From the IMG/VR virus record IMGVR_UViG_3300032560_000042, positions 1 through 42,973 of that record: 42,973 bases of DNA; one strand, written 5' to 3'. Made by a program: the position numbers and the translations under genes. Below the pieces are notes generated by a model that had not been told where the DNA came from, searched no databases, and was given only the letters and a program-made list of their open reading frames with translations. The DNA is from a virus. This document shows, one piece after another, positions 14,046-20,293 of this stretch (position 1 is its first letter; each line of letters begins with the position of its first letter).

Positions 14046-14823
14046 AATTACCTACTTTGACATGGTAATCATTAAAATCATCCCCGATTGTTGGGGATAT
14101 CCAATACGGCTTGCCTGTCTTTTTGGCAGTCATTTCTCCGACACTGTTGGGGTCATTATCAGCGATGATGATCCCACTTTCGATGCTCCGACTTACGAAC
14201 TCCATGTTGCTTGCACTAAAACAAATATAGACCGAATACGGCAGATTCATCTGTTTCATAATATCCCTGACGGAAAGACCAGTGGCATAACCCTCGCAAA
14301 ATATTGCAGTCCCTTTTGCTCCAATCGTGAAAGTTGCTCCTTTGCTCGTCTGTCCATGCAAGAACTTCTTGTTCCCCTCATGGTCGATGAGTTGGCATCC
14401 TATCAAGGTCTTACCACTTCTCATCGGAATGACTAAGATCTCTTTATCATCTTTGACCCAAACATTGCCATGTTCCATAGGGAATCCCTTTTTGACGAGG
14501 TATGGATGTGGTTCAAGACTGCATTGGCTAAGAATCCATTCTGCCTTTTCTCTTGCTTTTTGTGCCAGTTGGTCTCTTTCTTGATTTGACGAGGCTATAC
14601 GCTTCTTTACATCCGCTGACGAGGACGATTTTCCTTGCGCAAACCAAGTTACAGGCTTTTCCATTGTTGCCCAGTTGATGACCCAACCAACCTCGCCTAA
14701 GAACTTGTAGCGACCATTAGATGATCGTGGGTGGTCTTCCGTTGGAGTAGCGACCCACTTGTCATAGATAACATTGTTTAAGATCAAGCCATGATCCCTA
14801 GCGAAATTGACGAACTCAATCAT
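13996..14823 (-). CDS. Toprim-domain DNA primase-like protein, 275 aa
   Basis: The N-terminal half (MIEFVNFARDHGLILNNVIY onward) is of the type found in phage and plasmid primases. A middle section VWVKDDKEILVIPMRSGKTL is followed by IGCQLIDHEGNKKFLHGQTS and the Toprim core: AIFCEGYATGLSVRDIM with the acidic residue in EGYA, SGIIIADNDPNSVG with the DND motif, and GDDFNDYH. No zinc-binding domain or helicase motor is in this chain; the adjacent SF2 helicase may supply unwinding. It is coupled to that helicase by a four-base overlap. Most likely a primase for lagging-strand priming. Confidence 0.8.
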   Translation of the reverse strand: MIEFVNFARDHGLILNNVIYDKWVATPTEDHPRSSNGRYKFLGEVGWVINWATMEKPVTWFAQGKSSSSADVKKRIASSNQERDQLAQKAREKAEWILSQCSLEPHPYLVKKGFPMEHGNVWVKDDKEILVIPMRSGKTLIGCQLIDHEGNKKFLHGQTSKGATFTIGAKGTAIFCEGYATGLSVRDIMKQMNLPYSVYICFSASNMEFVSRSIESGIIIADNDPNSVGEMTAKKTGKPYWISPTIGDDFNDYHVKVGNFKASQSLKKLLLSLKT

Positions 14824-16307
14824 GCTGCCTTCCTCATTTTATTTTGTCGTTTTGACCAAGCAATATTGCGGTGCTGCACCCACTTTTGAGTTTCCAGTGA
14901 TGGCACTCTTCTGACCTCATTTAATCCACGAGGCCATACTCCGAACTTCTCTCGATACTTGTTGCTTGCCCAGTAAGGGTTATAAAGTTTCTCTTGGGCG
15001 ATATAGAGCAATTCTGAATAGAACTTTTGCTTCACATCCTTTTCTACTCTGCCGTTAAAGCCAAGCTCTACAAGCTCTCCCTCGACTGCTTCAATCTGCC
15101 GTCTTGGTCTGACATATCCACATGATGCACACGAATGACTGCCTTTAATCCATAGGGCATGGCATTGTGGGCATTGTTGTTCTGCCTTTTCCCCTTCTGT
15201 TGGTTCTTTCTTGGTCTTTTCAATCTTCTTATCAAGATCTTTGACCCCTTCAGCATAGATTTCTTCCCAGTCTTCCCTGAATCGAATGTAATTGCCTGAG
15301 TGATCGAGCCATAAACCGAACTCTTTCCCCTCATAAGATCGCATTACACGACCCAGTTGCTGAATATGAGAAGAAAGTGACTTACTAAAAGGGCGAGCTG
15401 ATACCCCAACCATAACATCAGGCACATCAAACCCACGAGTGAGAATATCAGTAGCAATAAGCCCATGAATATCTGTATCAGGCTTGGCGAAGTCATCGAT
15501 TACCTCCTGTTTGTATTCGCCACTGTCCTTGTAGGATATGCTGACGAAGTTATAACCTTTACGAGCAAACTGCTCTACTAAATCCTGACCATGTGCGACA
15601 CCAGCACAAAACACAATGGTCTTTCTTGGTCTGCCAAAGACTTCATGGCACTTCTTAATCCATTCGGCAACAATGTCCCCTGTGATCTGCATACCACGCT
15701 TGGTAACTTCTTCAGGACTCCATTCTCCTGCCAGTTTCTTTGCCCCTTTCATGTCAATTTCTTTGGCAATAAAGACCCGTAGTGGAGATAACCACTTGTC
15801 ATTGACAAGGGATTCGGTGGTGGATGCACACACCACATTGGAATAGATATGACCTAGACCTTTGGTGAACGGAGTGGCGGTAAGCCCAATGACCTTGATC
15901 TTGGGATTGGTCTGAATGATCTCGGTAATCTGCTTGCGAGTGATATGACATTCATCTACGACTAGTAGGTCGATATCAGGGAAGTTTTGCCGTCTTTCGA
16001 TGGTCTGTGACGAACAGATTTGGATGCGTTGGGTGGGATCTTTTTTCCAGTGATCAGCCTGTAAAACCCCATGATTGATTGAATACTTGGTAAGGCGAAG
16101 ACTGGTCTGATCAATCAACACAATCCTGTCAAGGATCATGGCAGCCCTTTTGTATTTGTCTGCCGTAGCCTTCATCAGGTAGATTGCGACTTCTGTCTTA
16201 CCAAAGCCCGTTGGTGCGTAAAGGAGTTGGCATCTATGTCCGTCTTTGAATCCTTGACGGAGTTTATCCACTACCCCCATCTGATATTCCCTCAGTACTA
16301 AATCCAT
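14820..16307 (-). CDS. SF2 DEAD/DEAH-type helicase with zinc finger, 495 aa
   Basis: Motif I is LLYAPTGFGKTEVAIYLM (residues 28-45). Motif II is LLVVDECHITRKQI (about 135-148). Motif III is VIGLTATPFTKGLG. Helicase C motifs include GLIATDILTRGFDVPDVMVG and SSHIQQLGRVMRSYEGK. Near residues 385-410 a zinc ribbon is visible as CPQCHALWIKGSHSCASCG. A basic C-terminal tail follows. These are the features of a UvsW/RecQ-like SF2 helicase of the type beside Toprim primases in phage genomes. It overlaps the primase start by four bases and follows the ParB-like gene by three bases. It probably drives replication-fork or recombination unwinding; substrate preference is not visible. Confidence 0.88.
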   Translation of the reverse strand: MDLVLREYQMGVVDKLRQGFKDGHRCQLLYAPTGFGKTEVAIYLMKATADKYKRAAMILDRIVLIDQTSLRLTKYSINHGVLQADHWKKDPTQRIQICSSQTIERRQNFPDIDLLVVDECHITRKQITEIIQTNPKIKVIGLTATPFTKGLGHIYSNVVCASTTESLVNDKWLSPLRVFIAKEIDMKGAKKLAGEWSPEEVTKRGMQITGDIVAEWIKKCHEVFGRPRKTIVFCAGVAHGQDLVEQFARKGYNFVSISYKDSGEYKQEVIDDFAKPDTDIHGLIATDILTRGFDVPDVMVGVSARPFSKSLSSHIQQLGRVMRSYEGKEFGLWLDHSGNYIRFREDWEEIYAEGVKDLDKKIEKTKKEPTEGEKAEQQCPQCHALWIKGSHSCASCGYVRPRRQIEAVEGELVELGFNGRVEKDVKQKFYSELLYIAQEKLYNPYWASNKYREKFGVWPRGLNEVRRVPSLETQKWVQHRNIAWSKRQNKMRKAA

Positions 16308-16310
16308 GAC

Positions 16311-17117
16311 TTACTTCTTCTTGGATAAAGATTTGACCTGACGGATCAATTCAGCGTTCCTTTGTTGATACATATCTCGGCTATCACGCAGAGCTTTGTT
16401 GTCAATTTCAAGGACACGAATCTGTTCACGCAGATTTACCACTGTGTCGTGGATGTCCTCAACCTCAATCTCGGTAGCGTTCCATCGTTTGGTGGCGATG
16501 ATGTCTCTTGCTTCTGTGAGTTCTTTATCTAGGATGACGATGGTGTCGGTGAGTTCTTGAATCTTTTCTTCAACGGAGGGTTCTTCTTTTGGTTCTTCTT
16601 TGACCTCAACCTTTGGTTCTTTCTTACTTAACTTCATGGTAGCTTCTTTGCCATGCTTGTTGATGTAAGTAACCTCTTCTTTGGGTGTCTCTTCCAGTGA
16701 CTTACGAATACGACCTATGGTCATGCCTGACACACCGATGTGTTTGGCAATCTGAGCGTTAGACCATTTACTCCATTCGGAGTCTTTAATCATGTCTAGA
16801 ACGATTTGGCGGTTATCTTCTGATGTATGGGGTATGCCATGCTTGTTAGAGCCGTAGGCAAACAGTTTGGCATCTCTGACTGTGCCTTCTTTGACATCGC
16901 AGTCGATGGACACATTACCGATTTGCTTGGTAGCGAAGTAGCGGTGGAATCCTGCTGATAGCCAGTAATCTGAGCCGTCAAAAAACACTGTGATGGGTGG
17001 AAACTCAACCTTGTCACGCATGAGATCTGCGTATTCTTGTACCTTATCTTGATTGAGTTGTTTGCGTACTTGTGTGCCACCATCAATACGGATGACGGCA
17101 AGATTTAATCTTTTCAA
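16311..17117 (-). CDS. ParB/Srx-type DNA-binding protein with HTH and coiled coil, 268 aa (TTG start)
   Basis: Residues 1-95 are ParB/Srx-like: VIRIDGGTQVRKQLNQDKVQ, then FPPITVFFDGSDYWLSAGFH and RYFATKQIGN, with GFHR in the place of the usual GHRR-type motif. A helix-turn-helix follows (WSNAQIAKHIGVSGMTIGRI). Residues 170-268 are a charged coiled coil. No ParA partner is visible, so plasmid-style partition is doubtful; a role in replication or transcription control is as likely. The start is TTG at 17117. An upstream ATG begins only a two-codon frame (ATG AAT TGA) whose TGA overlaps the TTG. CTGCTAGGAG lies seven bases before the TTG. Confidence 0.8.
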   Translation of the reverse strand: MKRLNLAVIRIDGGTQVRKQLNQDKVQEYADLMRDKVEFPPITVFFDGSDYWLSAGFHRYFATKQIGNVSIDCDVKEGTVRDAKLFAYGSNKHGIPHTSEDNRQIVLDMIKDSEWSKWSNAQIAKHIGVSGMTIGRIRKSLEETPKEEVTYINKHGKEATMKLSKKEPKVEVKEEPKEEPSVEEKIQELTDTIVILDKELTEARDIIATKRWNATEIEVEDIHDTVVNLREQIRVLEIDNKALRDSRDMYQQRNAELIRQVKSLSKKK

Positions 17118-17124
17118 TTCATTT

Positions 17125-17134
17125 CTCCTAGCAG
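17125..17134 (-). promoter_or_regulatory. Leader/RBS motif CTGCTAGGAG
   Basis: Minus-strand copy, seven bases before the TTG of the ParB-like gene, with a two-codon ATG AAT TGA in between. Exact match to the leader at 8936 and 11001. Confidence 0.65.
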
Positions 17135-17145
17135 TTGGAAATTCC

Positions 17146-17174
17146 AGTTTAACAATATTAAATTACTTATTCAA
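17146..17174 (-). promoter_or_regulatory. Candidate promoter for ParB-like/helicase/primase operon
   Basis: On the minus strand TTGAAT, a 17-base spacer and TAAACT with TG one base upstream (extended -10). It lies in the end of the zinc-finger ORF, 25-50 bases before the TTG start of the ParB-like gene. Each hexamer matches consensus in four of six positions. Confidence 0.4.
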
Positions 17175-17282
17175 TCTTTTTTTCATTACATATTTCAATC
17201 TACATTTATAAGAACAGTAACCACGTTTCCTATGATGTAGCCAATCTACTTGCATAAAACTTAGACCACAAATACATTTCAT
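17163..17282 (-). CDS. Small cysteine-rich (zinc-ribbon-like) protein, 39 aa
   Basis: ATG at 17282 has AGGAGG four bases upstream. The product MKCICGLSFMQVDWLHHRKR then GYCSYKCRLKYVMKKRLNK has C-x-C and C-x3-C pairs and a basic end, typical of a small treble-clef or zinc-ribbon nucleic-acid binder. A longer frame reaching 17378 exists but has no comparable ribosome-binding site. Role unknown. Confidence 0.55.
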   Translation of the reverse strand: MKCICGLSFMQVDWLHHRKRGYCSYKCRLKYVMKKRLNK

Positions 17283-17425
17283 ACGACCTCCTATCAGGAT
17301 TGCTAGATTCAGGGCACAACTATCCCCAATTAAGGGGATCAGTTGTTTTTTCAGTCTTGCTGAGTTCTTGTTACACAATATTGCTTCGATGTCTTTGTCG
17401 TGCCTAGGTCTGTAAATTTATCACT

Positions 17426-17515
17426 TCATCGGTCTATCCATGCAGGATCTCTGCATACAGGACGGTTCCCAGTCGCTATCCAAGCAATAACGGATAGGTG
17501 GGGGCATATAGCCAT
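17426..17515 (-). CDS. Doubtful short ORF, 29 aa
   Basis: MAICPHLSVIAWIATGNRPV followed by CRDPAWIDR, stop TGA at 17426. The reading frame is open upstream to a TAG at 17570-17572 with protein-like codons (PVLIGVATVKAVDPLEEA), and beyond that TAG to an ATG at 17656. No strong ribosome-binding site lies before ATG 17515. It may be a remnant, a short peptide gene or chance. Confidence 0.2.
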   Translation of the reverse strand: MAICPHLSVIAWIATGNRPVCRDPAWIDR

Positions 17516-17684
17516 AGCTTCTTCTAGGGGGTCTACAGCCTTTACCGTTGCAACACCAATGAGAACGGGCTAGACAACGCTAGGAATAGGTATACAAAAT
17601 GGCATAAATCTATACACATTAAATAAACGTGTATAAAAAATACCTAATTTGTTCATTGGAAATTGTTTCAGTTCCAATGTCCTA

Positions 17685-17694
17685 CTCCTAGCAG
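17685..17694 (-). promoter_or_regulatory. Leader/RBS motif CTGCTAGGAG without an obvious gene
   Basis: Minus-strand copy preceded by TCAA. A hairpin (17654-17679) lies just downstream, and an ATG at 17656 starts only a 28-codon frame ending in TAG. The plus strand here reads the exact complement of the leader, so a plus-strand transcript would be antisense to all copies. Confidence 0.5.
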
Positions 17695-17736
17695 TTGAGA
17701 CTATAGATTACATGAAGTAAATTTATTTTGCAAGCA

Positions 17737-17850
17737 CAAAAGGAAAGACCCCTAGGGTGAGCTAGAGGTCTTTGGGGGATCGTAGGATCCAAGTCTGCAT
17801 TGCACAAACATCTGCTAGGATCTAGGGCATCGGACTTGTCATGGGCTGAC
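17737..17850 (-). ncRNA. Candidate small RNA complementary to the CTGCTAGGAG leader
   Basis: A minus-strand transcript from the promoter at 17857-17887 would start near 17850. It would fold a short 5' hairpin (TGTCA/TGACA, 17837-17851) and contain TCCTAGCAG (17820-17812). It would end in a strong hairpin followed by CCTTTT. TCCTAGCAG is the exact nine-base complement of CTGCTAGGA in the leader family. The locus has no reading frame. A cis leader that controls the next downstream copy at 17685-17694 is an alternative. Confidence 0.4.
17744..17773 (-). terminator. Intrinsic terminator (minus strand)
   Basis: Arms AAAGACCCCTAG (17744-17755) and CTAGAGGTCTTT (17762-17773) pair over 12 positions with one mismatch and a six-base loop. 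On the minus strand CCTTTT follows the stem; on the plus strand GGGGG follows, so the minus orientation fits termination better. Confidence 0.6.
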
Positions 17851-17856
17851 ATACTA

Positions 17857-17887
17857 AATATAGCATAAAACTGACAAAAAATGTCAA
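17857..17887 (-). promoter_or_regulatory. Promoter with perfect -35 and extended -10
   Basis: On the minus strand TTGACA (17887-17882), a 19-base spacer and TGC-TATATT (-10 at 17862-17857). The 12 bases ACCTATTGACAT around the -35 are identical to those of the promoter at 23683-23711. The spacer is long, but the TGn extension may compensate. Confidence 0.5.
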
Positions 17888-17896
17888 TAGGTAGAT

Positions 17897-18190
17897 TTAT
17901 TTTGTATCAATTAGGTGGTTTTCAAACAACCAACCTATTGTTTTGCGGTGAGCTTCCTCCCACATCTCAATCCTTTGGGCTTTTGAGAGTTTTGTGCCTT
18001 GGTCGAGTTCCGAGTGGCATGAATAACAGAGGGCAGCGCACCTATAGTCATGTGCCTTAATTCCCCTACCTTTACCGTCTCGAAGCTGATTGGAATGTGC
18101 AGCCACAACTGTGCCGTCAGCTCGACCACACGCTTGGCATGGGGATTGCCGTAGTAAATCAAGGAGTTTCCTATTTCTATAAATCGTCAT
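17897..18190 (-). CDS. YbcO-type (DUF1364) nuclease, 97 aa
   Basis: After a basic start (MTIYRNRKLLDLLRQSPCQA) the chain shows CQACGRADGTVVAAHSNQLR, GKGRGIKAHDYRCAALCYSC and HSELDQGTK. CxxCG, AAHSN, GKG-GIKAHD and AALC-x-x-CH are the zinc and active-site elements of the DUF1364/YbcO family, an HNH-like nuclease found next to recombination genes in lambdoid phages. Length is normal for the family. It overlaps the upstream coiled-coil gene by 14 bases. It may process recombination intermediates together with the RusA-type enzyme. Confidence 0.85.
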   Translation of the reverse strand: MTIYRNRKLLDLLRQSPCQACGRADGTVVAAHSNQLRDGKGRGIKAHDYRCAALCYSCHSELDQGTKLSKAQRIEMWEEAHRKTIGWLFENHLIDTK

Positions 18191-18380
18191 CTTCCCTTAT
18201 GGGATTTTTGGAGATGTTATGGTTCAAAAGCGCAGCGTAAGCATTGTAGTAGGCTTGCTTTTCTTTCTTTTCCATCGCAATGATGTAGTTCAGTCTGTCT
18301 ATCTCGGTCTGCATGATATGAATCTGCTTGCGAAGATAGTTCTCTTCTTCTTCCCTGTCTTGGCTAGTAAATGTAGTCAT
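18177..18380 (-). CDS. Small coiled-coil protein, 67 aa
   Basis: MTTFTSQDREEEENYLRKQI followed by HIMQTEIDRLNYIIAMEKKE, a clear heptad-like charged helix, and a short polar end. Overlaps both neighbours (four bases with the 61-aa gene, 14 with the YbcO-type gene) and stops with TAG. No function recognised. Its start lies in the repeated junction AAAGGCACAAGAGAAATG. Confidence 0.65.
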   Translation of the reverse strand: MTTFTSQDREEEENYLRKQIHIMQTEIDRLNYIIAMEKKEKQAYYNAYAALLNHNISKNPIREDDDL

Positions 18381-18562
18381 TTCTCTTGTGCCTTTAACAT
18401 TGGTTCAATTGTTACTGTTTCCCATTTAACTTCCCCAGTCTTAGGGTTTTTCCACCCATGCTTTGTGTAGATTGCTGGATAAACACAAGACGGATGCCAA
18501 TCAAATCTAGTTTCTTGCACCGCCACAACTTCTAAGTCGGTCTGCATATCTTTAAGGTTCAT
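18377..18562 (-). CDS. Unknown protein, 61 aa
   Basis: MNLKDMQTDLEVVAVQETRF then DWHPSCVYPAIYTKHGWKNP and KTGEVKWETVTIEPMLKAQE. Beta-rich, no recognised domain. It ends KAQEK-stop, like the upstream gene, because both ends share an 18-base junction sequence. Confidence 0.6.
   Translation of the reverse strand: MNLKDMQTDLEVVAVQETRFDWHPSCVYPAIYTKHGWKNPKTGEVKWETVTIEPMLKAQEK
18378..18395 (-). repeat. Gene-junction repeat AAAGGCACAAGAGAAATG, copy 1
   Basis: Contains the last codons of the 61-aa gene, a purine-rich site and the start of the coiled-coil gene. Exact copy of 18560-18577. Confidence 0.7.
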
Positions 18563-18804
18563 TTCTCTTGTGCCTTTCTTAGTATTGCTCTAGCAAATTC
18601 AATCAAAGAATCAGAGTTATTGCAATCTTCGTACCAAACTCTATCTATTTCCTCATCTGTTAGGTTTGCTGGATGGGTGTAGAGTGGAACAGATTTAGCA
18701 TCACCGCCTTTAAGACGGCACAGTTCATCTGCTTCTTCTTTATAAAGAAATACATCATGCGGTTTTCCTTCCCATACAGCCCACGCTACTGGTTCATTGT
18801 TCAT
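18559..18804 (-). CDS. Conserved phage small protein, 81 aa
   Basis: ATG 18804 with GGAG eight bases before it gives MNNEPVAWAVWEGKPHDVFL then YKEEADELCRLKGGDAKSVP and LYTHPANLTDEEIDRVWYED. The EPVAW start and the VPLYTHP motif belong to a common small phage family of unknown role. It overlaps the upstream 74-aa gene by four bases. Confidence 0.7.
   Translation of the reverse strand: MNNEPVAWAVWEGKPHDVFLYKEEADELCRLKGGDAKSVPLYTHPANLTDEEIDRVWYEDCNNSDSLIEFARAILRKAQEK
18560..18577 (-). repeat. Gene-junction repeat AAAGGCACAAGAGAAATG, copy 2
   Basis: Identical 18 bases to copy 1, at the junction of the 81-aa and 61-aa genes. Both upstream genes therefore end in the same KAQEK peptide. Confidence 0.7.
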
Positions 18805-19025
18805 TTCATAACTCCATAAATTCCAGCGCAAAATAACCATACTGCAAGCGCATGACCCGCAATAAAATACAAAAAGTTAATCATTTCTGTGCCTTTCATT
18901 TCAGTTTCTAACGCTTCTATTTCTGCTTGTTGCTGGCGTAGCATGGTGGCGGCTCTATTAACCATGTTGTTTTCCGTATTGGCATAGAATTTATCAAGCC
19001 AATCAGCTAGTTCATTTGCGTTCAT
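18801..19025 (-). CDS. Membrane-anchored small protein, 74 aa
   Basis: MNANELADWLDKFYANTENN starts a helical cytoplasmic part that ends in QQQAEIEALETEMKGTE. A single hydrophobic segment follows (MINFLYFIAGHALAVWLFCA). The second part may once have been a separate gene: ATG 18884 is preceded by AAAGGCACAGAA, a three-base-shorter form of the junction repeat. As written the frame is continuous. The stop overlaps the next start (ATGA). Confidence 0.6.
   Translation of the reverse strand: MNANELADWLDKFYANTENNMVNRAATMLRQQQAEIEALETEMKGTEMINFLYFIAGHALAVWLFCAGIYGVMK
18882..18896 (-). repeat. Gene-junction repeat, shortened copy 3
   Basis: AAAGGCACAGAAATG is copies 1 and 2 with three bases missing. 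Here it lies inside one reading frame instead of between two genes. Confidence 0.5.
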
Positions 19026-19198
19026 TTTTTATCCTTTGAAGAAAACTTTTGATGGCTAACTTTCTTTAAACAATTGGCACACTTCCAGCGTTTGATGCTT
19101 TTATGAGCAGTTTGTATGACCTGACCAGTGTCTGCTGGCTGATAGGATATACATGACGAGCAGTATCTGAGCTTACCGACAGATGGGATTTCAAGCAT
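19022..19198 (-). CDS. Zinc-ribbon-like small protein, 58 aa
   Basis: A 58-codon ORF with ATG 19198. MLEIPSVGKLRYCSSCISYQ, then a polar linker and SIKRWKCANCLKKVSHQKFS. Two CxxC pairs (CSSC and CANC) 23 residues apart are typical of a zinc ribbon. It starts with an eight-base overlap of the previous gene (ATGCTTGA) and ends in a four-base overlap with the next (ATGA), which strongly supports it being a real gene. Confidence 0.7.
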   Translation of the reverse strand: MLEIPSVGKLRYCSSCISYQPADTGQVIQTAHKSIKRWKCANCLKKVSHQKFSSKDKK

Positions 19199-19388
19199 CT
19201 TTTTTAGATCTCCGTTTAATGGCTGGTAAACCTACAGTTGGCTCTGGTTTACGAGCTTCCAACATAGCATCAGCCATGACATAAGCATTGTTAGCAACTT
19301 TATCTACTATGTCACCATCAATTCCTCTGCTAACTATTCCCATCATGGCAAACATGGCAAAGCAATCTCTAAGGTCTTGTTCGTTCAT
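19191..19388 (-). CDS. Unknown helical protein, 65 aa
   Basis: MNEQDLRDCFAMFAMMGIVS, then a helix with VDKVANNAYVMADAMLEARK and a basic tail KRRSKKDA. The pattern D-LRD-FA-MAMMG is one I recall from small phage proteins near recombination genes. ATG at 19388 overlaps the previous stop (TGATG). Confidence 0.65.
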   Translation of the reverse strand: MNEQDLRDCFAMFAMMGIVSRGIDGDIVDKVANNAYVMADAMLEARKPEPTVGLPAIKRRSKKDA

Positions 19389-19657
19389 CAATGCACCTGT
19401 TTAACCAGTTTCTTTAATCGGCTTTTAGCGTTCCTAAAGGAGCGTGTAAAGGCATATACGGCTTTCTCTTCTTCCATACCCATTTCAACGGCTATGGTAG
19501 ATAGCACCATAGATACCGCTGCCATAATGACATTGGCTTCAACTTCTGCTTTGGGAGCCAGTAAGTGAAATATCTCTAATGCTATTTCACGAGATGGGTC
19601 TTTAAGCTTCTCTTGTAATGCAGATTCCATAAACTTTGGGTCACCTATTTCAGCCAT
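19388..19657 (-). CDS. Unknown helical protein, 89 aa
   Basis: MAEIGDPKFMESALQEKLKD, then a long helical core (ALEIFHLLAPKAEVEANVIM and AAVSMVLSTIAVEMGMEEEK) and a basic end (RNAKSRLKKLVKQVH). The core is hydrophobic but not long enough for a clear membrane span. No family recognised. Overlaps the upstream gene by eight bases. Confidence 0.65.
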   Translation of the reverse strand: MAEIGDPKFMESALQEKLKDPSREIALEIFHLLAPKAEVEANVIMAAVSMVLSTIAVEMGMEEEKAVYAFTRSFRNAKSRLKKLVKQVH

Positions 19658-20018
19658 TTGTATTTCCTTGTTTAATTATTGTTGATGTAGATCCAAAGAA
19701 TCTACGCTCTTGCAGATCTTTATCTTCATCACCACTGCGTTCCATTACTAAAGTCTTGGAAAAGTCTCTAAATAACTTAACGTCTTTGTATTTATCTTGA
19801 AACGTGCCACGCTGTCCATGTTCATAGCTAAGTGGATCAAAAGCATGAAGAACGATGTTTTGATCCCAATATTTGTAGCGTTTACGCAAATAGTCCATAG
19901 TCCATTTAACATCTTCTACCTTTGACATCGTGGGATCTAGCGTAAGCATAAGATACAGCAAACGCAGAATGATCCAATCTTGCTTTTTAATTTTATGCAC
20001 ACCGCCTTCTTCAATCAT
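19650..20018 (-). CDS. Unknown protein, 122 aa
   Basis: MIEEGGVHKIKKQDWIILRL, YLMLTLDPTMSKVEDVKWTM, DYLRKRYKYWDQNIVLHAFD and a charged C-terminal half. Predicted mainly helical with many Tyr, Trp and Lys. The ATG overlaps the end of the ribbon-helix-helix gene by four bases. No domain recognised. Confidence 0.65.
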   Translation of the reverse strand: MIEEGGVHKIKKQDWIILRLLYLMLTLDPTMSKVEDVKWTMDYLRKRYKYWDQNIVLHAFDPLSYEHGQRGTFQDKYKDVKLFRDFSKTLVMERSGDEDKDLQERRFFGSTSTIIKQGNTNG

Positions 20019-20293
20019 CGCTTTAGCTCCTCTATGCGTTCTGACAAAACTACGCCCAAGTCTTTACCTTTAATGGCAATCATTTGGGCTTCTTCACAGT
20101 CATAAATTACTTTGGCTGCATCGGTAATGCCTACGTTGTAACCAGTCGTAAAGGCATCAGTGCCATCAACCAACATTCCAATGGCATTACGAATTAACAC
20201 AGAAGCTTTGCGTTCTTTTGCTAACTCCTTCAGTTTGTTGTGATGCTCCAAAGGTAGGTATACCGAGTAGGGTATTAGTTTTTTTGTGTCCAT
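20015..20293 (-). CDS. Ribbon-helix-helix DNA-binding protein, 92 aa
   Basis: The N-terminus IPYSVYLPLEHHNKLKELAK then ERKASVLIRNAIGMLVDGTD is the ribbon strand plus two helices of an Arc/CopG-type dimer, with SVLIRNAI as the second helix. The C-terminal 50 residues (YNVGITDAAKVIYDCEEAQM onward) are an extra helical domain. It is a candidate operator-binding regulator for this phage and could read one of the dyads described here. Overlaps the previous gene by 19 bases. Confidence 0.7.
   Translation of the reverse strand: MDTKKLIPYSVYLPLEHHNKLKELAKERKASVLIRNAIGMLVDGTDAFTTGYNVGITDAAKVIYDCEEAQMIAIKGKDLGVVLSERIEELKR

Larger units (their letters stand above)
17283..17896. other. Gene-poor, structure-rich region between zinc-finger ORF and YbcO-type gene
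   Basis: About 610 bases with no convincing gene. It contains a minus-strand promoter (17857-17887), a candidate small RNA with terminator (17737-17850), one leader motif (17685-17694), and an eight-base perfect hairpin (CATTGGAA 17654-17661 with TTCCAATG 17672-17679). It also has a TATACAC/GTGTATA dyad near 17611-17635 and short hairpins near 17440-17500. A minus-strand frame with TAG inside it (17426-17656) is described separately. It is the best candidate for regulatory RNA in the window. An origin of replication is another possibility; no iterons or DnaA boxes were recognised. Confidence 0.5.

Noticed and set aside
14080-14098. ATCCCC/GGGGAT hairpin as terminator of the early block
   Set aside because: Only six paired bases, inside the primase frame, and no T run on the plus strand.
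17605-17640. TATACAC/GTGTATA dyad as terminator or origin
   Set aside because: The A/T-rich stem is weak, T residues lie on the wrong side for a minus-strand terminator, and no iterons accompany it.
17426-17656. Amber recoding in this phage
   Set aside because: TAG serves as the ordinary stop of the small terminase (7280) and of the 67-aa gene (18177), so the single internal TAG is not evidence of a changed code.
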